Shown: one piece after another, positions 43,629-55,708 of the stretch | How the letters are laid out: every line of letters starts with the position of its first letter | Position numbering within the stretch: the first letter of the stretch is position 1 | Source of the DNA: Oceanobacillus halotolerans | GTDB lineage: Bacteria; Bacillota; Bacilli; Bacillales; Amphibacillaceae | Assembly: GCF_010993955.1 (NCBI RefSeq) | Contig: NZ_WIXL01000016.1 | Span: 1-64,000 of the forward strand | Direction of reading: 5' to 3' | DNA: 64,000 bases | Translations under genes and position numbers: made by a program | The notes under the pieces: generated by a model | Seen by the model: the letters and a program-made list of their open reading frames with translations, nothing else | The model's database searches: none | What the model was told of the DNA's origin: nothing

Positions 43629-44132
43629 ATGAATAATCACATTGATCCGAACAAATTAGATTTGGAAGAACGTGTTGTTACGATTAACCGTGTTGCTAAA
43701 GTAGTGAAAGGTGGTCGACGTTTCCGTTTCGCTGCATTAGTAGTGGTTGGTGATAAAAATGGTCATGTAGGCTTCGGTACAGGGAAAGCACTTGAAGTAC
43801 CAGAAGCGATTAAAAAAGCTATTGATGATGCAAAGAAAAACTTAATTACGGTTCCTATCGTAGGAACGACTATTCCACACGAAATTCATGGACGCTATGG
43901 TTCAGGAAACGTTTTAATGAAACCAGCAACAGAAGGTACAGGAGTTATCTCTGGTGGTCCAGTTCGTGCGGTACTTGAATTAGCTGGTGTAGGTGATATT
44001 TTAACTAAATCACTTGGGTCAAACACACCTATTAACATGGTACGTGCTACGCTAAATGGACTTTCGAATTTAAAACGTGCAGAAGATGTAGCAAAACTAC
44101 GTGGAAAATCCGTAGAAGAACTGTTAGGATAA
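43629..44132 (+). CDS. rpsE: 30S ribosomal protein S5
   Basis: S5 shapes the mRNA entry channel and influences accuracy. The 167-residue product has [20 protein letters not shown] (S5 N-terminal dsRBD-like fold, about 23-42) and [27 protein letters not shown] precedes ATG 43629. Confidence 0.97.
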   Translation: MNNHIDPNKLDLEERVVTINRVAKVVKGGRRFRFAALVVVGDKNGHVGFGTGKALEVPEAIKKAIDDAKKNLITVPIVGTTIPHEIHGRYGSGNVLMKPATEGTGVISGGPVRAVLELAGVGDILTKSLGSNTPINMVRATLNGLSNLKRAEDVAKLRGKSVEELLG

Positions 44133-44145
44133 GGAGGGAAACACT

Positions 44146-44328
44146 ATGTCTAAAAAATTAGAAATCACCCTCACGCGCAGTGTTATCGGGAGAAAAGAAG
44201 CACAACGTAAAACAGTAGAAACACTAGGTCTTAAAAAAATTCACCAATCCGTAGTACGTGAAGATACGCCAGCCCTTCGCGGTATGATTGATAAAGTATC
44301 TCATCTCGTAACGGTAAAAGAAGTGTAA
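44146..44328 (+). CDS. rpmD: 50S ribosomal protein L30
   Basis: The 60-residue bacterial L30 has [20 protein letters not shown] and [28 protein letters not shown] overlaps the end of rpsE and sets ATG 44146. Confidence 0.96.
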   Translation: MSKKLEITLTRSVIGRKEAQRKTVETLGLKKIHQSVVREDTPALRGMIDKVSHLVTVKEV

Positions 44329-44359
44329 TATAAACAAAGCGTAAAGAGGAGGTGCAAAC

Positions 44360-44799
44360 ATGAAACTTCATGAACTAAAGGCATCAGAAGGAACTCGTAA
44401 AAATCGTAATCGTGTAGGCCGTGGAATGTCTTCTGGTAACGGTAAAACTTCTGGAAGAGGACATAAAGGGCAAAAAGCACGTTCAGGTGGAGGCACACGC
44501 CCAGGTTTTGAAGGTGGCCAAATGCCATTATTCCAACGTTTGCCTAAGCGTGGATTTACCAATATTCATCGTAAAGAATTTGCAATTGTGAACTTAGATG
44601 CGCTTAATCGTTTTGAAGACGGCACAGAAATCACCCCTGAGCTATTGCTAGAAGAAGGTGTCGTAAAGAAAACCAAGGCTGGAATTAAAGTACTTGGTGA
44701 TGGTAACGTCGATAAAAAAGTAACAGTAAAAGCTCATAAGTTCTCTGCTTCAGCGAAAGAAGCAATTGAAGCAGCGGGCGGTAAAACAGAGGTGATTTA

Positions 44800-44800
<1 letters not shown>
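44360..44800 (+). CDS. rplO: 50S ribosomal protein L15
   Basis: L15 is a late-assembly protein with a long basic, Gly-rich N-terminus ([33 protein letters not shown]). The 146-residue length is usual. AGAGGAGGTG precedes ATG 44360. The stop shares one base with secY. Confidence 0.97.
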
Positions 44801-46765
<1,965 letters not shown>

Positions 46766-46941
46766 TAACAAGATTATTCTGATCAAGAAAATACCATTTT
46801 GCAAAAGCTAAATGATTATATATCCTAAGCAACACAACTAACTGTGTAGCTTGGTATATAGGTGACACAAGGTGTTAAGAGTAATGTAAAAGGTGTGCTT
46901 ATAATTTTAAGGCGTAGAAATCGCCTAGGCGAAGGTGATCG

Positions 46942-47280
46942 TTGTTGAGCGAAACGGATTCCATTCCGAGGATAGGTCAAGTTGTTCGTATTATACAAGG
47001 ACGTGATACAGGCCAATACGCGATTGTCATGCAAGTGATTGATGGTCGGTTTGTACTGCTAGCAGATGGAGAAAAGCGTAAATATGATCGACCAAAGAAA
47101 AAGAATCTACATCATATTGAAGTAATGGATTATATATCTCCAGAAGTCCAAAACAGCCTTCTAGAAACTGGTCGTGTCACAAATGGTAAATTACGATTTG
47201 CCATAGCTAAATTTGTAGGTGAGGTAGTGACTGATTTGAAGAAGGGAGATCAACACGATGGCGAAAGACGATGTAATTGA
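46942..47280 (+). CDS. ybzG: KOW-domain (L14e-like) RNA-binding protein
   Basis: A 112-residue protein with an N-terminal KOW-like motif ([20 protein letters not shown], about 11-30) resembling the small YbzG-type protein found before infA in Bacillus. A role in RNA or ribosome binding is inferred from the fold and location. Starts TTG 46942 or TTG 46945 are both possible after GCGAAGGTGAT. The 3' end overlaps infA by 23 bases. The [15 protein letters not shown] segment near the end is conserved in the family as I remember it. Confidence 0.8.
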   Translation: MLSETDSIPRIGQVVRIIQGRDTGQYAIVMQVIDGRFVLLADGEKRKYDRPKKKNLHHIEVMDYISPEVQNSLLETGRVTNGKLRFAIAKFVGEVVTDLKKGDQHDGERRCN

Positions 47281-47476
47281 AGTGGAAGGTACCGTACAAG
47301 AAACATTGCCAAATGCAATGTTTAAAGTAGAGCTTGAAAATGGCCATACGGTCTTAGCACATGTTTCTGGTAAAATCCGTATGCATTTCATCCGTATTTT
47401 ACCAGGTGATAAAGTAACGGTAGAACTATCACCATATGATTTAACAAAGGGACGAATTACGTACCGTTATAAATAA
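47258..47476 (+). CDS. infA: translation initiation factor IF-1
   Basis: IF-1 binds the 30S A site during initiation. The 72-residue OB-fold protein starts [18 protein letters not shown] and ends [22 protein letters not shown] precedes ATG 47258, inside the KOW gene. Confidence 0.97.
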   Translation: MAKDDVIEVEGTVQETLPNAMFKVELENGHTVLAHVSGKIRMHFIRILPGDKVTVELSPYDLTKGRITYRYK

Positions 47477-47495
47477 TGAGCAAGCTCCGATCTAA

Positions 47496-47624
<129 letters not shown>

Positions 47625-47648
47625 ACGAAAAGGAGGTGCAACCAATCT

Positions 47649-48014
47649 ATGGCACGTATTGCAGGTATTGATATTCCACGTGATAAACGTGTAGTAATTT
47701 CCTTAACATATATCTATGGTATTGGAAAATCAACTGCACAAAAAATCTTAGCAGAAGCAGGCGTTTCAGAAGAGACAAGAGTACGTGATCTTACGGAAGA
47801 TGAGTTAGGTAATATCCGTAAAGCAGTCGATGAATATACAATTGAAGGGGATCTACGTCGTGAAGTATCCCTTAATGTAAAACGTTTAATCGAAATTGGT
47901 TCATATCGAGGAATCCGCCATCGCCGTGGGCTTCCGCTCCGTGGACAAAAAACAAAAAACAACTCTCGCACACGTAAAGGACCACGTCGTACTATGGCTA
48001 ACAAGAAAAAATAA
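47649..48014 (+). CDS. rpsM: 30S ribosomal protein S13
   Basis: S13 bridges the 30S head to the 50S subunit and P-site tRNA. The 121-residue product has [20 protein letters not shown] and the C-terminal [29 protein letters not shown] precedes ATG 47649. Confidence 0.97.
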   Translation: MARIAGIDIPRDKRVVISLTYIYGIGKSTAQKILAEAGVSEETRVRDLTEDELGNIRKAVDEYTIEGDLRREVSLNVKRLIEIGSYRGIRHRRGLPLRGQKTKNNSRTRKGPRRTMANKKK

Positions 48015-48035
48015 AGTGAAGGAGGTAAGCTACAA

Positions 48036-48425
48036 ATGGCTCGTAAAACAAATACACGTAAACGTCGTGTGAAAAAGAATATTGATACTGGTGTAGCACA
48101 TATCCGTTCTACATTCAACAATACGATTGTAACCATTACGGATGTTCAAGGTAACGTTATTGGCTGGAGCTCAGCTGGTGCACTTGGATTTAAAGGCTCT
48201 CGTAAATCAACACCTTTTGCTGCACAAATGGCATCGGAAACAGCTGCTAAAACAGCTGTTGAAAATGGCATGAAAACATTAGAAGTTACCGTTAAAGGCC
48301 CTGGTGCTGGACGTGAAGCAGCAATCCGTTCATTACAAGCTGCAGGTTTAGAAATTACAGCAATCCGTGACGTAACCCCAGTACCTCATAATGGTTGTCG
48401 CCCGCCGAAACGTCGTCGTGTTTAA
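48036..48425 (+). CDS. rpsK: 30S ribosomal protein S11
   Basis: S11 lies in the platform near the E site. The 129-residue product has [32 protein letters not shown] and [25 protein letters not shown] precedes ATG 48036. Confidence 0.97.
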   Translation: MARKTNTRKRRVKKNIDTGVAHIRSTFNNTIVTITDVQGNVIGWSSAGALGFKGSRKSTPFAAQMASETAAKTAVENGMKTLEVTVKGPGAGREAAIRSLQAAGLEITAIRDVTPVPHNGCRPPKRRRV

Positions 48426-48441
48426 TTGTACCGTATAGAAT

Positions 48442-48470
48442 TTGTCACCCTGTCTATAATGGGTTATGAT
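48442..48470 (+). promoter_or_regulatory. internal SigA-type promoter before rpoA
   Basis: TTGTCA (48442-48447) and TATGAT (48465-48470), spacer 17, in the 230-base gap between rpsK and rpoA. It would let rpoA-rplQ be expressed apart from the ribosomal protein operon. Confidence 0.7.
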
Positions 48471-48586
48471 AGCTAAAAGTAAACTGGACAATAAATGTCC
48501 ACTTTATCGACACAAACCTAATGAACAGCATGGCAAAGAAAGATGATACGAAAGAATACAAGTAGTGCAGAAATGCCACTGCCTAT

Positions 48587-48633
48587 TTGGGGAATTTCGG
48601 TTAGGCCTTTTGGAGTCTAACCGGGGTTTCGAC
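48587..48633 (+). ncRNA. rpoA leader hairpin
   Basis: GGTTAG (48599-48604) pairs with CTAACC (48617-48622), and the flanks GAATTTC and GGGGTTTC extend the stem through G-T pairs. It ends just before the rpoA ribosome binding site AAGGAGG. It has no terminator T run. A regulatory role is inference. Confidence 0.5.
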
Positions 48634-48655
48634 GTTTTTAAGGAGGGTTTTAAGA

Positions 48656-49600
48656 ATGATCGAAATTGAAAAACCAAAAATTGAAACGGTAGAGATCAGC
48701 GATGATGGTACATTTGGAAAGTTCGTCGTCGAACCGCTTGAGCGTGGATATGGTACTACTCTAGGAAACTCCTTGCGTCGTATCCTATTATCCTCACTTC
48801 CAGGTGCCGCTGTTACTTCAGTTCAAATTGATGGGGCATTACATGAATTTTCTACTATCGATGGAGTGGTAGAAGATGTAACAACTGTTATTTTGAACCT
48901 GAAAAAATTAGCTCTAAAAATCTACTCTGACGAAGAGAAAACGTTAGAACTAGATGTCCAGGGAGAAGGAAAAGTTACGGCTCAAGACTTAACATATGAT
49001 AGTGATGTAGAGGTATTAAATCCAGATCTACCTATTGCTACAGTTAATAGTAAAGGCCACTTGCATATGAAAATTACAGCTGAACGTGGACGTGGATATC
49101 GTCCAGCAGATTCGAACAAACAAGATGACCAGCCAATCGGTGTGATTCCGATCGATTCTATCTTTACACCAGTGTCACGTGTAACCTATCAAGTAGAAAA
49201 CACACGTGTCGGCCAAATCACAAACTATGATAAATTAACATTGGATGTTTCAACAGATGGAAGCATTCGTCCGGAAGAAGCAGTTTCACTTGGTGCCAAA
49301 GTCTTCAATGAACATCTCAATATTTTTATCGGGTTAACAGATGAAGCACAAAATACAGAAATCATGGTAGAAAAAGAAGAAGATCAAAAAGAAAAAGTGA
49401 TGGAAATGACTATTGAAGAACTTGATCTTTCTGTTAGATCCTATAACTGTTTAAAACGTGCTGGTATCAACACAGTACAAGAACTTTCCAATAAAACGGA
49501 AGAAGATATGATGAAAGTACGTAATTTAGGCCGCAAATCTCTTGAGGAAGTAAAAGTGAAACTGGATGATTTAGGCTTAGGCTTACGAAACGACGATTAA
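48656..49600 (+). CDS. rpoA: RNA polymerase alpha subunit
   Basis: Alpha dimerises to start polymerase assembly; its C-terminal domain binds UP elements and activators. The 314-residue protein has the NTD with [20 protein letters not shown] (about 22-41) and the CTD with [20 protein letters not shown] and [22 protein letters not shown] precedes ATG 48656. Confidence 0.98.
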   Translation: MIEIEKPKIETVEISDDGTFGKFVVEPLERGYGTTLGNSLRRILLSSLPGAAVTSVQIDGALHEFSTIDGVVEDVTTVILNLKKLALKIYSDEEKTLELDVQGEGKVTAQDLTYDSDVEVLNPDLPIATVNSKGHLHMKITAERGRGYRPADSNKQDDQPIGVIPIDSIFTPVSRVTYQVENTRVGQITNYDKLTLDVSTDGSIRPEEAVSLGAKVFNEHLNIFIGLTDEAQNTEIMVEKEEDQKEKVMEMTIEELDLSVRSYNCLKRAGINTVQELSNKTEEDMMKVRNLGRKSLEEVKVKLDDLGLGLRNDD

Positions 49601-49646
49601 TGCTAGAGACACCTTTAGATATTGAACAAAAAGGGAGGGATAGTCT

Positions 49647-50000
49647 ATGACTAGAAAATTAGGTCGTACTACAGATCACCGTATGGCTTTACTTCGCAAT
49701 CTTGCATCTGACTTAATTATTCATGAACGTATTGAGACAACAGAGGCAAAAGCGAAGGAGTTAAAGTCAGTAGTAGAAAAAATGATTACATTAGGCAAAC
49801 GCGGTGATTTACATGCTCGCCGTCAAGCTGCTGCATTTCTTTATAATCAAGAAGCTAACGAAGATGAAAATGTTATTCAAAAACTTTTCAATGATATCGC
49901 TACACGCTATGAGGATCGACAAGGTGGATACACACGTGTGCTCAAACTTGGTGCTCGTCAAGGTGACGGTGCTCCAATGGCAATCATTGAGCTAGTTTAA
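49647..50000 (+). CDS. rplQ: 50S ribosomal protein L17
   Basis: L17 lies at the tunnel exit. The 117-residue product has [20 protein letters not shown] and [29 protein letters not shown] precedes ATG 49647. A long terminator hairpin follows and closes the alpha operon. Confidence 0.97.
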   Translation: MTRKLGRTTDHRMALLRNLASDLIIHERIETTEAKAKELKSVVEKMITLGKRGDLHARRQAAAFLYNQEANEDENVIQKLFNDIATRYEDRQGGYTRVLKLGARQGDGAPMAIIELV

Positions 50001-50015
50001 CATAACCATTTGCTT

Positions 50016-50068
50016 TAAAGGGCCAGGAATTCAGTCTCTTCCACGAGGTGAATCCAAGCCCTTTTTTT
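50016..50068 (+). terminator. terminator after rplQ
   Basis: AAAGGGC pairs with GCCCTTT, with inner pairing GGAATTCA to TGAATCC, and seven T follow. Confidence 0.9.
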
Positions 50069-50109
50069 GTAAGAACCTTTTCTCATATTTGGTTTCTGCT
50101 CAACTCGTA

Positions 50110-50190
50110 GTTACTATATTATGTGCAGTAACTAGTGTATTTCCATAGCGGTAATTATAGATAAAACTATTGCGCATTATCTATCAACTA
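50110..50190. repeat. minimal family B repeat, copy 6
   Basis: ACTATATTATGTGCAGTAAC at the left and ATTGCGCATTATCTATCAAC at the right are roughly inverted; GTGTATTTCCATAGCGGTAATT in the middle matches, in reverse, ATTACCGCTACGGAAATACAC of copies 3 and 5. At about 80 bases it seems an internally deleted form. From 50225 to 50275 lies a stretch recalling family A (AAGTAAGAAGTATAAAAG). Confidence 0.6.
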
Positions 50191-50311
50191 TGCATTAAGA
50201 TATATAGAATAATCTATGTGAAAAGGCCTTTTGTGAAGTAAGAAGTATAAAAGTGAGCTGCAAGACTACTTTTTATAGGAGAGTTGAGATGAGACGAGAG
50301 GAGGAACTGAA

Positions 50312-51151
50312 ATGAAACATAAACTGGTTGAATTTCGAAATGTGTCATTTCGATATGGGGAAAATGAACCATGGGTATTAAAAGATTGCTCTTTTACGAT
50401 CTATGACAATGAATTTTTGGCTATCATTGGTCATAACGGTTCAGGGAAATCAACGATCGCAAAATTAACAAATGGATTGTTATTTCCTCAAGAAGGAGAA
50501 ATCATTATAAACGGAATTGCCGTTACACCTGATTCTATATGGGATATTCGAAAAGATGTAGGGATGGTCTTTCAAAATCCCGACAATCAATTTGTAGGAA
50601 CAACTGTACAGGATGATGTGGCATTTGGGATGGAAAATCGCGGTATTGAGCGTAAGGAAATGGTGAAACGAATTGAAGAAACATTATCCTTAGTAGGGAT
50701 GCAGGATTATCGTGTTACAGAACCACATCGTTTATCAGGAGGACAAAAGCAACGTGTGGCCATTGCTAGTGTCCTAGCCATATCACCAAAGGTCCTTATT
50801 TTGGATGAAGCAACTGCCATGCTTGATCCAAAAGGAAGACAAGAAATCATGCAAACCATTACAGGTATTCAATCGCAAAAGGAACTATCGCTAATTACGA
50901 TAACACATGATCTTCAAGAAGTCGTCCAAGCGGATCGTGTGCTGGTAATGAATGAAGGGGTTATATGGGAAGAAGCAACACCTAGAGAGATATTTGGTCA
51001 GAAAGAAGCCATACGTGCTATTGGGTTAGACATTCCCTTTGTTGCTACATTAGCCGATGAGTTAAAACAATTAGGCCTACAGATTACGAAGGAACCACTA
51101 AACCATGAAGAGTTGTTGGAGGACTTATGGACATTCTATTCAAAAACGTAA
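50312..51151 (+). CDS. ecfA1: ECF transporter ATPase EcfA1
   Basis: One of two ATPases of the energy-coupling factor module shared by vitamin and metal uptake proteins. The 279-residue protein has Walker [10 protein letters not shown] (about 39-47), the Q-loop, signature [12 protein letters not shown] and Walker [22 protein letters not shown] precedes ATG 50312. It overlaps ecfA2 by 25 bases, so the two are translated together. Confidence 0.96.
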   Translation: MKHKLVEFRNVSFRYGENEPWVLKDCSFTIYDNEFLAIIGHNGSGKSTIAKLTNGLLFPQEGEIIINGIAVTPDSIWDIRKDVGMVFQNPDNQFVGTTVQDDVAFGMENRGIERKEMVKRIEETLSLVGMQDYRVTEPHRLSGGQKQRVAIASVLAISPKVLILDEATAMLDPKGRQEIMQTITGIQSQKELSLITITHDLQEVVQADRVLVMNEGVIWEEATPREIFGQKEAIRAIGLDIPFVATLADELKQLGLQITKEPLNHEELLEDLWTFYSKT

Positions 51152-51996
51152 GCTATATCTATCAGCCGAATACACCATTTGCTCATGAGGCGATTAAAGA
51201 TCTTTCATTTTCTATTCCTTCTGGTTCGTTTGTTGCTGTAATAGGTCACACTGGATCTGGAAAGTCCACGCTGCTTCAACATCTTAATGGACTACTCATG
51301 CCAACCAAAGGAGAAGTCCAGATTGGGGACTATCATTTAACCAATGAAGAGAAACCAAAAAATTTAAAAGCATTGCGCAGTCGTGTGGGGGTTGTCTTCC
51401 AATATCCAGAGCATCAATTATTTGAAGAGACAGTAGAAAAGGATATCGCTTTTGGCCCGAAAAATTTTGGAGTTTCTGCTCAAGAAGTAAAACACCGTAT
51501 ACGGGAAGTAACCCCAATTGTTGGACTGTCAGAGGAACTATTGAACCGGTCACCATTTGATTTAAGTGGAGGACAGATGCGTCGAGTTGCTATTGCTGGT
51601 GTATTGGCAACAAAACCTAAAGTCCTTGTATTGGATGAGCCTACAGCAGGATTAGATCCTCGAGGACAAAAAGAAATGATGGATATGTTTTATAACATGC
51701 ACAAAAACCAAGGCTTAACGACGATTCTGGTAACCCATAGTATGGAAGATGCCGTGAAGTATGCGGATCATGTCATTATTTTAAACAATGGGACGAAATA
51801 TATGGAAGGTAAACCTGAAGAAGTATTCACACAAGCAGAAGCACTTCAACAAGTACAGCTAGATGTACCTGAAGTTGTGCAGTTCTTAACGAAATTTCAA
51901 AAAAAGTTTCATAAGCAAATCCCATTTGAGCGACAAACGATGAAAGAGTTAGCACGATCAATTCAACAGATGATGGAAGGAGATGCATCATCGTGA
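51127..51996 (+). CDS. ecfA2: ECF transporter ATPase EcfA2
   Basis: The second ECF ATPase, 289 residues, with GHTGSGKST (about 39-47), signature [12 protein letters not shown] and Walker [13 protein letters not shown]. It pairs with EcfA1 under the EcfT coupling protein. The ribosome binding site GTTGGAGG lies inside ecfA1. Its stop overlaps the ecfT start. Confidence 0.96.
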   Translation: MDILFKNVSYIYQPNTPFAHEAIKDLSFSIPSGSFVAVIGHTGSGKSTLLQHLNGLLMPTKGEVQIGDYHLTNEEKPKNLKALRSRVGVVFQYPEHQLFEETVEKDIAFGPKNFGVSAQEVKHRIREVTPIVGLSEELLNRSPFDLSGGQMRRVAIAGVLATKPKVLVLDEPTAGLDPRGQKEMMDMFYNMHKNQGLTTILVTHSMEDAVKYADHVIILNNGTKYMEGKPEEVFTQAEALQQVQLDVPEVVQFLTKFQKKFHKQIPFERQTMKELARSIQQMMEGDASS

Positions 51997-52796
51997 TGAA
52001 TTCTATGATCATCGGACAATACGTGCCAGGAGAGTCGCTTATCCATCGATTAGATCCACGGAGTAAAATAACCGTTATCTTTTTCTTTGTTTTTATTGTC
52101 TTTTTTGCTAATACCGTTATTAGTTATAGTGTGTTGACGCTTTTTGCATTAATTAGCCTAGTGATGACTCGCGTACCGATTCGTTACGTGTTAAAAGGAC
52201 TAACCCCTGTATGGTTTTTAATTATATTTACCTTTATTTTGCACTTATTTGTTACAAAAGAAGGAACGGTTGTTTTCAATATTTGGGTAATGGAAATATA
52301 TTCAGGTGGAATAATACAAGGGTTTGCGATCTCATTACGTTTTTTCTTACTAATACTTGTTACCTCTTTATTAACGTTGACCACAACACCAATTGAGATA
52401 ACGGATGCGATAGAAGATATGTTACACCCATTAAAGAAAGTAAAATTTCCGGTACATGAGCTCGCTTTAATGATGTCGATTTCATTACGTTTTATCCCTA
52501 CCTTAATGCAAGAAACAGAAAAAATATCAAAGGCCCAAAGCTCACGTGGAGTGGATTTTCGGACAGGCCCTATCAAAGAAAGAGCAAAAGCAGTTGTACC
52601 ACTATTAGTACCACTGTTCGTTAGTGCTTTTAAACGAGCCGAAGAACTAGCAATGGCCATGGAGGCGAGAGGCTACCAAGGTGGAGAAGGCCGAACGAAA
52701 CTAAGAGAGCTGAAACTGAAAAAGCGTGATTGGTTAACGTTTATCGTCTTTGTATTGGTTGTGGTCGCATTGTTTATTTCACGTGATTATACATGA
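51993..52796 (+). CDS. ecfT: ECF transporter transmembrane subunit EcfT
   Basis: The membrane coupling subunit joining EcfA1/A2 to substrate-binding S components. The 267-residue protein has five or six hydrophobic helices and the cytoplasmic coupling helices: a first SSRG motif (Ser in place of the usual Ala) and a second, [11 protein letters not shown]. It starts at GTG 51993 (MMNSMIIG), overlapping ecfA2 by four bases after AAGGAGA. truA follows after 22 bases. Confidence 0.95.
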   Translation: MMNSMIIGQYVPGESLIHRLDPRSKITVIFFFVFIVFFANTVISYSVLTLFALISLVMTRVPIRYVLKGLTPVWFLIIFTFILHLFVTKEGTVVFNIWVMEIYSGGIIQGFAISLRFFLLILVTSLLTLTTTPIEITDAIEDMLHPLKKVKFPVHELALMMSISLRFIPTLMQETEKISKAQSSRGVDFRTGPIKERAKAVVPLLVPLFVSAFKRAEELAMAMEARGYQGGEGRTKLRELKLKKRDWLTFIVFVLVVVALFISRDYT

Positions 52797-52818
52797 TATA
52801 TTAGGAGTGCTAGAGTAG

Positions 52819-53562
52819 ATGCCAAGGATTAAATGTATAGTAAGCTATGATGGCTCGCAGTTCTCTGGATTTCAAATTCAGCCTAAAAACCGGACGGTAC
52901 AAGGTGAAATTGAAAAGGCATTACAGAAGATTCATAAGGGCACATCTGTCCGTATTCACCCTTCTGGTCGAACGGATACAGGTGTACATGCAGTAGGGCA
53001 AGTAATTCATTTTGACACACATTACGATATATCAAATCAGAATTGGAAACAGGCACTAAACACCCTTTTACCAAATGATGTATATGTCAAACAGGTAACG
53101 ATTGTATCTCATTCGTTCCATGCTAGATATGATGTGATGGAAAAGGAATATCGGTATTATATTTTAAATGAGCGAGAGCCAGATATATTTAAGCGGAATT
53201 ATGTCTATCAATTTCCATATGATTTGAATATCGAGAAGATGCAAGAAGCTTGTCAGTACTTGGAAGGAGAACATGACTTTACAAGCTTATCATCAGCAAA
53301 AGCAACAACAAAAGGCAGCAAAGTTCGTACACTCTATCAAGCTTCCTGTAATCGATACGGATCAGAAATAGAAATTATCTTTCGAGGGAATGGCTTTCTG
53401 TATAACATGGTTCGAATTATGATAGGTTTATTGCTTGATGTTGGTCAGGAAAAGCGTGATCCTACCGAGACTTTAGAAATATTAGAGGAGAAGGACCGCC
53501 GCCTGGCAGGAGATACCGTTCCACCACAAGGACTTTATTTGTGGAAGGTTACCTATTCTTAA
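52819..53562 (+). CDS. truA: tRNA pseudouridine(38-40) synthase TruA
   Basis: TruA makes pseudouridine at positions 38-40 of the tRNA anticodon arm. The 247-residue protein has the catalytic-Asp motif GRTDTGVHAVGQV (about 51-63) and RGNGFLYNMVRIMIG near 190. TAGGAGTG precedes ATG 52819. It is co-directional with ecfT and probably cotranscribed. No clear terminator is seen before the repeat that follows. Confidence 0.95.
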   Translation: MPRIKCIVSYDGSQFSGFQIQPKNRTVQGEIEKALQKIHKGTSVRIHPSGRTDTGVHAVGQVIHFDTHYDISNQNWKQALNTLLPNDVYVKQVTIVSHSFHARYDVMEKEYRYYILNEREPDIFKRNYVYQFPYDLNIEKMQEACQYLEGEHDFTSLSSAKATTKGSKVRTLYQASCNRYGSEIEIIFRGNGFLYNMVRIMIGLLLDVGQEKRDPTETLEILEEKDRRLAGDTVPPQGLYLWKVTYS

Positions 53563-53571
53563 CCAATTAAG

Positions 53572-54240
53572 AGGCTGTTGCTTTTTTAGTATGATACGAC
53601 ATGCATATAAGATAGATGATGCGCACTAATTGTTTTAGCTGTTAATTACCGCTACGGAAATACACTTCGCTTTCATCAGGGGCATAAGTGCGACATCTGT
53701 TCAAACTATTCGTTTTCACAGTGTCTTCTTTACCGCGGGTGTCTCGTGAGCCTCCTCGTGCTACCGCACTGCGGGGTCTCACGTAGGCCACTGATCCAGC
53801 AGGAGTCTTCGTGTTTTTCCTTCGCCAGCTCGCGTTCTATTTCTTATTAATATCATCATTAATGCTAATACAATCATTATTGGAGCGTAGGATGGTCGCT
53901 TTTCCTTATTTAAGGAGGGGTGAGTTCTTGAATTCGTTTCGACATAACATTTAGTTTTTTCCATGGACAAAAGTGCGATATCTGTCAAGAAGTAGCTCTT
54001 TTTACTTCCACAGAAAGTTATTCTAAGATGCGGGAAAATGCGAGACTCCTATGGGAAAAGGAACAGTCTGAAGACCCCGCAGCGAGCGTTTTTTGCTCGC
54101 GAGGAGGCTGAAGCGTTCCCCATGGAAAGCGAGTGTTTTCCCGCAGCGTAGGGTTAGCACATACGTAATAAAGGATGTCTTGAAATCCCAATAAAGTTAC
54201 TGCGCATCATATAGAATATGCGACATAAAAAACAATAATC
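53572..54240. repeat. dispersed palindromic repeat, family B, copy 5 (full length)
   Basis: The outer ends GGCTGTTGCTTTTTTA and ATAAAAAACAATAATC are inverted; next come GATAGATGATGCGCACTAAT and ACTGCGCATCATATAGAA. Inside are CGGAAATACACTTCGCTTTC, GCATAAGTGCGACATCTGTT, GGAGTCTTCGTGTTTTTCCT and its partner, and GAAGACCCCGCAGCGAGCG. Roughly 670 bases, with no credible gene. It fills the truA-rplM gap up to the rplM promoter. Confidence 0.82.
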
Positions 54241-54271
54241 TATTTGAAAATAGCTTTATGTCGTGATTGAC

Positions 54272-54300
54272 TTGACATTGGCAAACGGTTAGTATATTAT
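54272..54300 (+). promoter_or_regulatory. SigA-type promoter of rplM-rpsI
   Basis: TTGACA (54272-54277) and TATTAT (54295-54300), spacer 17. Confidence 0.82.
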
Positions 54301-54303
54301 GAT

Positions 54304-54395
54304 GTATGGCATTTTATTTCTAAACCATGATTAGCCCCGGAACTAATTATGTTGAAATATAAAAATAACGAGAGAAATGAAATATCCAATATGGA
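54304..54395 (+). ncRNA. L13 ribosomal protein leader
   Basis: The leader contains AAACCATGATTAGCCCCGGA and ACTAATTATGTTGAAAT, the wording I recall from the L13 leader of Bacilli, with TTAG/CTAA pairing around CCCCGGAA. It lies directly between the promoter and rplM. Binding by L13 is the expected control. Confidence 0.7.
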
Positions 54396-54407
54396 GGGAA
54401 ACCGATC

Positions 54408-54845
54408 ATGCGCACAACTTTCATGGCGAATGAAAATAATATTGAACGCAAGTGGTATGTTGTGGATGCTGCTGGGAAACGTCTAGGTCGTTTGTCAAGT
54501 GAAGTAGCTGCTATCCTTCGTGGGAAGCATAAGCCAACATATACACCACACGCAGATACAGGTGATCACGTGATCATCATTAATGCTGAAAAAATCGAAT
54601 TAACAGGAAACAAAATGAACGACAAAAAATACTATCGTCATTCTAACTACCCAGGTGGGTTAAAAGAACGTAATGCAAATGAAATGCGTACAAAATACCC
54701 AGAACAAATGCTAGAGATTTCTATCAAAGGCATGCTTCCAAAAGGTCCATTAGGCCGTAAAATGGGTAAGAAATTGCATGTATACAGAGGCGCTGAACAC
54801 AATCATCAAGCACAAAAACCAGAAGTTTATGAGCTTCGTGGATAA
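54408..54845 (+). CDS. rplM: 50S ribosomal protein L13
   Basis: L13 is an early 50S assembly protein. The 145-residue product has [20 protein letters not shown], the loop [10 protein letters not shown] and [25 protein letters not shown] precedes ATG 54408. rpsI begins 19 bases after its stop. Confidence 0.97.
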   Translation: MRTTFMANENNIERKWYVVDAAGKRLGRLSSEVAAILRGKHKPTYTPHADTGDHVIIINAEKIELTGNKMNDKKYYRHSNYPGGLKERNANEMRTKYPEQMLEISIKGMLPKGPLGRKMGKKLHVYRGAEHNHQAQKPEVYELRG

Positions 54846-54864
54846 TTAAAAGGAGGTTAATTCA

Positions 54865-55257
54865 TTGGCACAAGTACAATATTACGGTACAGGACGTCGT
54901 AAAAGATCAACTGCACGTGTACGTTTAGTTCCAGGAACAGGCCGTGTTGTTATTAATGGTCGTGATGCAAAAGACTATTTTCCATATGAAACACAACAAA
55001 TCATTTTAAATCAGCCATTAGAAGCTACTGATACAAAAGGTACTTATGATGTATTAGTAAATGTTGATGGTGGTGGATTTACTGGTCAAGCTGGTGCTAT
55101 CCGTCACGGAGTCGCACGTGCTCTTTTAGAAGCAGATCCAGAATTTCGCGCAACATTAAAACGCGAAGGCTATCTAACTCGTGATGCTCGTATGACAGAA
55201 CGTAAAAAATACGGTCTTAAAAAAGCTCGTCGTGCACCACAATTCTCAAAACGTTAA
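54865..55257 (+). CDS. rpsI: 30S ribosomal protein S9
   Basis: S9 reaches the P-site tRNA with its C-terminal tail. The 130-residue product has [36 protein letters not shown] and the basic [12 protein letters not shown] end. It starts at TTG 54865 (MAQVQYYG) after AAAGGAGG. A terminator follows. Confidence 0.97.
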   Translation: MAQVQYYGTGRRKRSTARVRLVPGTGRVVINGRDAKDYFPYETQQIILNQPLEATDTKGTYDVLVNVDGGGFTGQAGAIRHGVARALLEADPEFRATLKREGYLTRDARMTERKKYGLKKARRAPQFSKR

Positions 55258-55267
55258 TTATTATGCG

Positions 55268-55307
55268 TTTCAAGGCTCTTTTCACTTATGTGGGAAGGGT
55301 CTTTTTT
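55268..55307 (+). terminator. terminator after rpsI
   Basis: CTCTTTTCAC and GTGGGAAGGG pair with several G-T pairs, followed by six T. Confidence 0.75.
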
Positions 55308-55310
55308 ACA

Positions 55311-55590
55311 CGTTAGGAAAGTATAAAATTTTAGCCAAGAAGTGGACTCGACGTAGCTAAAATCTTAATGTCCCAAGTATAAGAAAAACAAACACATTCG
55401 CTAAAGGACGAGCGAATGCGAGTTTTTCTAAATATATAGGAAAGTTTAAAAAGTTGGCCTTATTACTGTCTTATATAGGAAAGGCCATGTCCAGCTCCAG
55501 CGCCTACCCCCCCGAGGTCATAAGTCAATCCTCATTACGCGCAAAAAGTGCCATAACGAGGATTTGCTTATACTTGGCAAGCAAGAATAG
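55311..55590 (+). repeat. dispersed repeat, family A, copy 6
   Basis: Module order follows 9234-9350 first (TTAGGAAAGTATAAAATTTT, the AATTTTAGC hairpin, CGAGCGAATGCGAGTTTTTC), then 600-740 (AAAGTTGGCCTTATTACTGT, GCGCCTACCCCCCCGAGGTC, AGTCAATCCTCATTACGCGC). It ends near CTTGGCAAGCAAGAA. From 55591 to 55708 no feature is seen. Confidence 0.8.
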
Positions 55591-55708
55591 ATTATATTAG
55601 CACATGATTTGTGGGTGATCGTATTGGATTTCATTAAGGGAAAGCACCTTCAATAGGTTTAGCTCTATGGATATTTCTACATCATACATGCCATTTTACA
55701 TAACAGTA

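Noticed and set aside
52184-52660. 158-codon minus-strand frame over ecfT
   Set aside because: It is antisense to a well-supported gene, with no ribosome binding site or recognisable domain.
53779-53988. small minus-strand frame in the truA-rplM gap
   Set aside because: It lies in a family B repeat; related copies break the frame.
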